Assembly: GCA_951812925.1 (NCBI GenBank)
Contig: OX638368.1
Span: forward strand, 120,365,309-120,429,308
DNA from: Calliopum simillimum
Taxonomy: Eukaryota; Arthropoda; Insecta; Diptera; Lauxaniidae
Length of the DNA stretch: 64,000 nt
Direction of reading: 5' to 3'
Part shown: positions 58,672 through 64,000 of the stretch, in pieces
How positions within the stretch are numbered: the first letter of the stretch is position 1
How the letters are laid out: each line of letters begins with the position of its first letter
Translations under genes and position numbers: made by a program
Notes under the pieces: model-generated
What the model was told of the DNA's origin: nothing
The model's database searches: none
What the model saw: the letters and a program-made list of their open reading frames with translations, nothing else

Positions 58672-60779
58672 TGGATGATTCTCAGATAACTGTACTTTTT
58701 GTGTCCTCTGGCGATTTCACCTATACAGTAGGCTTTTTTTTCACAAAAAATTACGCTATAAGTTAGAAACTATGCTTTTCTAATAGAGCGTATCAATTTT
58801 ACCACCAAATATTGATTGGTTTACTTTGAAAGTTTGCAAATATACCCCAAATGTCACAAACGTGGCATGTCCTACCCCTACTTTTTATACACAAAACGAC
58901 GAAAAACGACCAAAAAACGGAAATGAAACAGAAAACAAGTTACTACACATATTAAGTAAATACTTAAGGCTACTATATTCAGAGCTCATCTGCAGTTTTA
59001 AATAATTTTTAGAGGGCACAATTTCGAATTGAAAACTGTCCCCTAGTTTTGGAAAAAAAAAATTTCTTGAAAGCATTATGCTACTACTGCATGGTACTAC
59101 TGTTTCAGTCAATAGATTGCAACACATATGCATTAATTCTGATCACTATCCATCACCCAAAGGTCAGCATGTCCAGACGCGTCCAAAAAGAAATCTGTTT
59201 GCGTTTTATAGGGCAGTTTATAAACAAAAACAGTTTTTTTTAAAAATTATGGTCACAAACGTGGCACTCGGCACTCCCAGGTAGTACATTTTATTTTATG
59301 CATGAAACAATTTTTTTGTAGGATTTGCATACATGACCCCAAATTCTTTCGGAAAAATCTTGAACTCAAAAGCGTGCCTCACAATGAGTGATAAACTACA
59401 AAAATGTCACAAACGTGGCGCATCAAAAATGTCACAAACGTGGCACTTTTTATCAGTCTGCAAAAAACATATTTCGATATAAAGTTTGAGTATACAGATG
59501 CTTAGTTGAAGGATATTAATTATGTTTTTAATACAAAAATTTTTCTACACCATCAGAATCCTGAGTTATCCTTGCTCTAAAGTGAAAAAATCACTGTTTT
59601 GACATCTACCTAAAGCTATAGAGCAAAAACAACAACAAGAAAAATTAATTTTTGTCAATGGATTCAGACAGCCAAATTTATTGTCAACAAGACATAATTT
59701 ACCGTTTTTCAATTGGATTCCCAGCATCCGAGTTATACGCGTTTAAAGTAAGGATATCTTTCGATAACACACAAAGTATTTTTCGAGACCGAAAAGTTAC
59801 AAAAAATCAAGTTTTATCATTTTTATCAATAACATATATAACTAGAAAAATTTCGAGACCTTGCAGACCATAATCGCATGAAAAATGACAGTTCTATGCT
59901 GGATTTAGTGAATGCCCCTACTAAACTACTGCTTTGCAAATTATCAGAATCAAAATTTCATCTGTGCATTCACTAAATCTACAATAGAGCCTTATTTTTT
60001 CATCCGATTTTAGTCTGCAAGAGCTTAAAATTATCGTGATAAAATATATTTTTGATACAAATATTAAAACTTACCATTTTTGTTAATTTTTCGGTCCAGA
60101 AAATCCTTTGTGTGTTATTGAGAGATATCCTTTTTTTAAAGGCTAATAACTCGGAAACTAGGAATCCGATTGAAAAACGGTAAATTATGTCTTGTTGTTG
60201 ATAAATTTGGCTGTCTGAATCCTTTGACAAAAATTAACTTTTGCTTGTTGCTGTTTTTGTTAAGTAGATGTCAAAACTGTGATTTTTTCACTTTTGAGCA
60301 AGGATAACTAAGGATACTGAATAGAATAGAAAAAAATCAAGATCAGATTCGCAATTAGGAGTTCCTAATCCACCATAAACGACTATAAAAACAGAGGAAA
60401 TAAAACCATAGTTGATACTTAGGGCGGTAGGGGATACAAAAAATGGACCACCGGAGACATGACACTGTTGCAAAATTAGTCTTGAAGTGTAAATTTGCCA
60501 TTATATGCAATATATCTCTCATTAAAACGCTTCAAAACCATCATTTTTCCATACTGTGGCTAAAATGTCACAAACGTGGCAATTTAGTCACAAACGTGGC
60601 AGCAAGATTACTTAATTTCGACCTCAAAGCCGTAAATTCACACTTGTAGTTGATCTACTTAAAAGGTGAGTTTTAAGAGAGTGTTTACACAAGATAGCAT
60701 GAAGAAACTTGCAAAAATCCAAAAAAATTATTTGCCAATTTCACAACTCGAAAAAGCACAGTTATCTAAGAATCACCCA
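58672..60779. mobile_element. TA-flanked TIR element with repeated GTCACAAACGTGGC motif, copy B
   Basis: 2108 bp with ends TGGATGATTCTCAGATAACT and AGTTATCTAAGAATCACCCA flanked by TA (58670-58671, 60780-60781). Six motif copies at 58853, 59252, 59406, 59431, 60567 and 60587, all GTCACAAACGTGGC, in the same order and spacing as copy A. The internal hairpin (about 59650-59750 with 60130-60240) is also kept. Highly similar to copy A, with small indels. Confidence 0.8.
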
Positions 60780-60839
60780 TATCAGTTTTGAGATATTCTT
60801 GTTTTAAAGTGAAAAGTAGCTGTGTTTTGAGCATTTAAT

Positions 60840-61170
60840 TTTGAAGTGCGCAATATGGTTATTTGGGGGACCTGGCCATGGATTATAGGAACATACATAG
60901 GTTTCGATGAAACTAAATGGGATACGTAGAACATAAAACAGTTTTTGAAAATATTTAGTTTAGTGTTGTTTCTTTTCATGATGCCAGGATTTTATCCTCG
61001 AAAATAAGAAATTTTCAAACTAAGAACGCAATATGGCCACTTGGTCACCTGGTAATGGACCATTGGAACATGAATGGATTCCAATGAAGCCAAATGGGAT
61101 CCATAGGACATAAAATAGTGTTTGAAACAATACATCGGCTTAGTGTAGTTTCTTCTAATGGCCCAATGTA
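60840..61170 (+). repeat. Diverged tandem repeat, unit 178 bp
   Basis: caatatggttatttggggg at 60851 and caatatggccacttgg at 61029 start two copies that share ggaacat(a/g), aatgggat(a/c)c and agtgt(t/a)gtttctt blocks. Noncoding. Confidence 0.5.
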
Positions 61171-61721
61171 GTCACTTGTGCTCTAATTGAACTGAGTGGT
61201 TATTAGGTGAGTGAGTTCCTTTGATCATAGAAAAAACACTTAAAACGACGTTTCAATGAAACTTTAAAATTTTTCCAAATAAACTTGCAAAAACCTTACA
61301 AAAACCAATATTGTTCCGAATTGAGTATATGTATAGGCTCAAGGGGTAGAAAACTACCACAACCGTTACTCGAAAATCGTTTGAGATATTCAAAAAATTC
61401 CAATAAATTTTTCTTGATTAGGCTCAAAGTAGATTGTGTTCTAAAATTCACAAAAAAAAAATATCAAGGGGATCGAGTACCGGGCCGAAATGCGCTAATC
61501 AATTTTTGAGCATTGCAATCAAATACGTTATCAAAATAAGGGCTACACTAAGTCCCTGTGTCATAACTTTGTAAAGAAAAATGGGAGATCAATATTCGAG
61601 AACCCAGTTTTTAGATGAACGACCACTACGCTAACAACAAATTACGCAGCAAAAGGCATCTGTGACGAACTAATATGAGTAAAACAACATTTAAATTATA
61701 AAAATTACTAATCAATGTATC

Positions 61722-61869
61722 CAGTGTGCCAAACGGTTCATATCTCGTATTTTTTATCCGTTACGGATCCGTTACTAATCCGTTTGCGGAAAAAAATTCC
61801 CAAAGAAAAAACGATAAACGGATCCGTAACGAATAAAAAATACGAGATATGAACCGTTTGACACACTGG
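61722..61869. mobile_element. Palindromic MITE with CCAGTGTG ends
   Basis: The left arm CCAGTGTGCCAAACGGTTCA continues TATCTCGTATTTTTTATC, then cgttacggatccgtt. It is matched by the inverse right arm ending TGAACCGTTTGACACACTGG, with about two mismatches in 53 bp. 148 bp in all. Confidence 0.8.
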
Positions 61870-64000
61870 GTACTCATAAAAACATCGTATTTAAATAAAT
61901 AATGGAAATGCATATGGTTCTATGGTCCCACTAGGAGTTTCATGAGAATACAAAAGCAAATGCATATAAAAGTTTTTTAACGCCAAAATTATTATAATAT
62001 TAATTATCTATTTGCCCTATGGAATAAATACTTACGGTTTACAGAGAATTCAAAATCACAACTGTCATACTGAAGTGGGCTTTACGTGATAACCCTAGGC
62101 ACTGATAGCAGAGTGCATTAAACAGCAATATTCTTGTGCAATCAAATCTGGATTTTTTTGTTTTTTTTTTTTTTTTTCAAAAACATCATATATTACATGA
62201 TAATGCCAATTTAAATTGCAATTTACAGACGCCCCTTTATTTTGTATGTAAGTAAGTATGTTGATATATCAGTGAATTAATTTAATTTATTATCTTTTAT
62301 ATACATATAAAGTATAACTAATAAACATACGTTGTAATATTAATAGAAAAACTTGTACTCAACGGAAGTCTGCCTTCTCAAGGTTAGCAGCAGGAAACGT
62401 ATCCAAAGACACCGCATAAACGATCGCTGGAACAAAAAATACGTGAAACTTCGGCAAGGAGTGTAGGCACCAAGGGCAACGTGCATAATGAATGAATTTT
62501 CTGGAATCCTATGTATGCACCGAGAGAAGTTTGATCGAAACAAAAAGAAGATTTTTAAAATGTTTAAGCCAAACTGTACATTTGCTTGAGATGAACTATT
62601 TCCAAATCTTAAAGTAATGCATTTTATAAACACTAATTGTAATCTTTGATATAAACGTCTATTAAGTTAAATGTTTTTCAATCGATTTGTGTGTCACTTG
62701 CATTTTGTTTGTAGCAGTTTTTACTTTCAATATCAAGGTCATTTTACTTTTCGCATGTGGAGGCAATTCAGCCGCAAACAGTTTTAATTGGAAGCGTCAT
62801 ATTCAAGTCGCGTGAAGTCGGTAGCAGCAATTCATGTAAATTTTTAATTATGTTGTCGGAATTTAAATTTTACATAAATACCTGCCACAAATAAGGAAAA
62901 ACTTGTTTATATTGCAATTGTAACAAATACAAATTATTGAAGCTGAAAATGAAGATGACGGTGTTTTTTAAACGTTATTGATTATTAATGGGTCATTAGT
63001 CTATAGAAACTGGAATTTTGAAATATTGTGTATTATGAACATAAATATCAAATTTTATGTCTCTTTGATAGTACGAGTAGTTTAAATCTACGATTTTATA
63101 GACTTGTTATACGATTTGTTTTTATAAAAATTAATTACACTGTTCGACACAAAAAAAAAACACATGGGAAAATCTAAAAAATTCTTAAAATAGACGTTAA
63201 AAAAAAATACCCGTGTCTCGTGGTTTTTCTCCAGCACGTCAAATTTTTTTTCAATCGATTTTTGAAGTTTTTTTATTCACTGTACATGAAAAAAACAAAA
63301 ATACCGCATTCTTGTGTTAAATCGATGAATTCAACTAAATGATCCTCACATTTGAGGTGTATCATGTGCTTAGCAAACTTATGAAAGATATTGCGGGGAA
63401 TATTTTTGTAGCAAATTTTAACTCTGTACAACCCCCACATGTGGGTCATTTTTCCCTTTCTTAAATAGGTACAAAAATTACACCTAAAACAGGGGAATAT
63501 TGAGTCAGTATGTACTACAGAAATATTTGCTATACAATTTCACTACTAGTTGCTGAACACTAAAAAAGCAAAATTTTATCCCGAAAGCAGAAAAAATCGT
63601 TAAAATCAGTAAGCACTTCTAACAATAAATATTTTCCAAATTTCACCCCACTGTAAAACTCTAAAACTACAATTTGGACAAAACTCGAGCTCACAAGATC
63701 ATAACAAAATCACACAAGGTTCATTTTCCTAGAACTCATTAACCCATTATATCCTGTTTTAATGGGTCTTTTTGACCCCTTTTTCTAAAACTGAGCCATA
63801 ATGGGTTAAAAAATTTTGCAATAATATCCTACAAAAAATTTCACTTAGAGTTATCAAAGACGAAAAATTCTAAAAACTTAAGGTAAGCGCGTCAGGGATG
63901 TAATGAATATGCAATGTGAAAGTCCTAATTGATTTTAACGATTTTTTTGGTTTCGGGCTCAAATTTCGACCTTCACGTGTTAAAAAACTAGTTGTGAAAT
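61870..64000. other. Right end of window, no supported gene
   Basis: AT-rich. I see no exon, transposase or clear terminal repeat. The short frames here look like chance. Confidence 0.4.

Overview
The window is AT-rich eukaryotic DNA from a higher fly. I infer a tephritid-like dipteran from the short spliced introns (one is 56 bp), the gene content, and a dense load of LINE, mariner, hAT, MITE and foldback repeats; the species itself cannot be read from the sequence. About one tenth of the window is coding. There are no bacterial operons, CRISPR arrays or intact tRNA genes.

Left end, minus strand (1-6260): the first five coding exons of Vps13B, a bridge-like lipid-transfer protein of the Golgi/endosome system. 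They give about 1246 residues, and the rest of the gene runs off the left edge. Its introns hold a LINE tail and two inverted-repeat elements.

Middle-left, plus strand (11869-20869): three tandem, intact, three-exon globin genes (163, 180 and 165 aa). They resemble the Drosophila glob2/glob3 type and keep CD1 Phe, E7 His and F8 His. Exon phases are identical in all three, and exon 3 is exactly 117 bp in each. The second gene has a duplicated N-terminal motif, an intron built mostly of two transposons, and a stop codon formed at a MITE junction. A broken Jockey-like LINE, split by a tandemly duplicated tRNA-like repeat, separates genes 2 and 3.

Centre (21.5-42 kb): repeat country. It holds a hexamer microsatellite, at least four long foldback palindromes (one split by a deleted mariner), tRNA-derived relics, several MITEs, a LINE RNase H fragment, and the first of two near-identical 2.05-2.1 kb TA-flanked elements carrying six copies of GTCACAAACGTGGC.

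Right (42178-54870, plus strand): a six-exon sugar transporter of the Tret1-like SLC2 family (550 aa). It has a candidate Inr+DPE core promoter. Its long first intron contains two dead mariner copies, a TATCGATA cluster and a LINE tail. Beyond it lie a frameshifted hAT-like transposase, diverged foldbacks, the second 2.1 kb element and a palindromic MITE. The last 2 kb hold nothing I recognise.

The three host loci (Vps13B, globins, transporter) show no sign of a shared pathway. The most interesting biology is the globin cluster and how mobile elements reshaped it, plus the undescribed motif-bearing TIR element.
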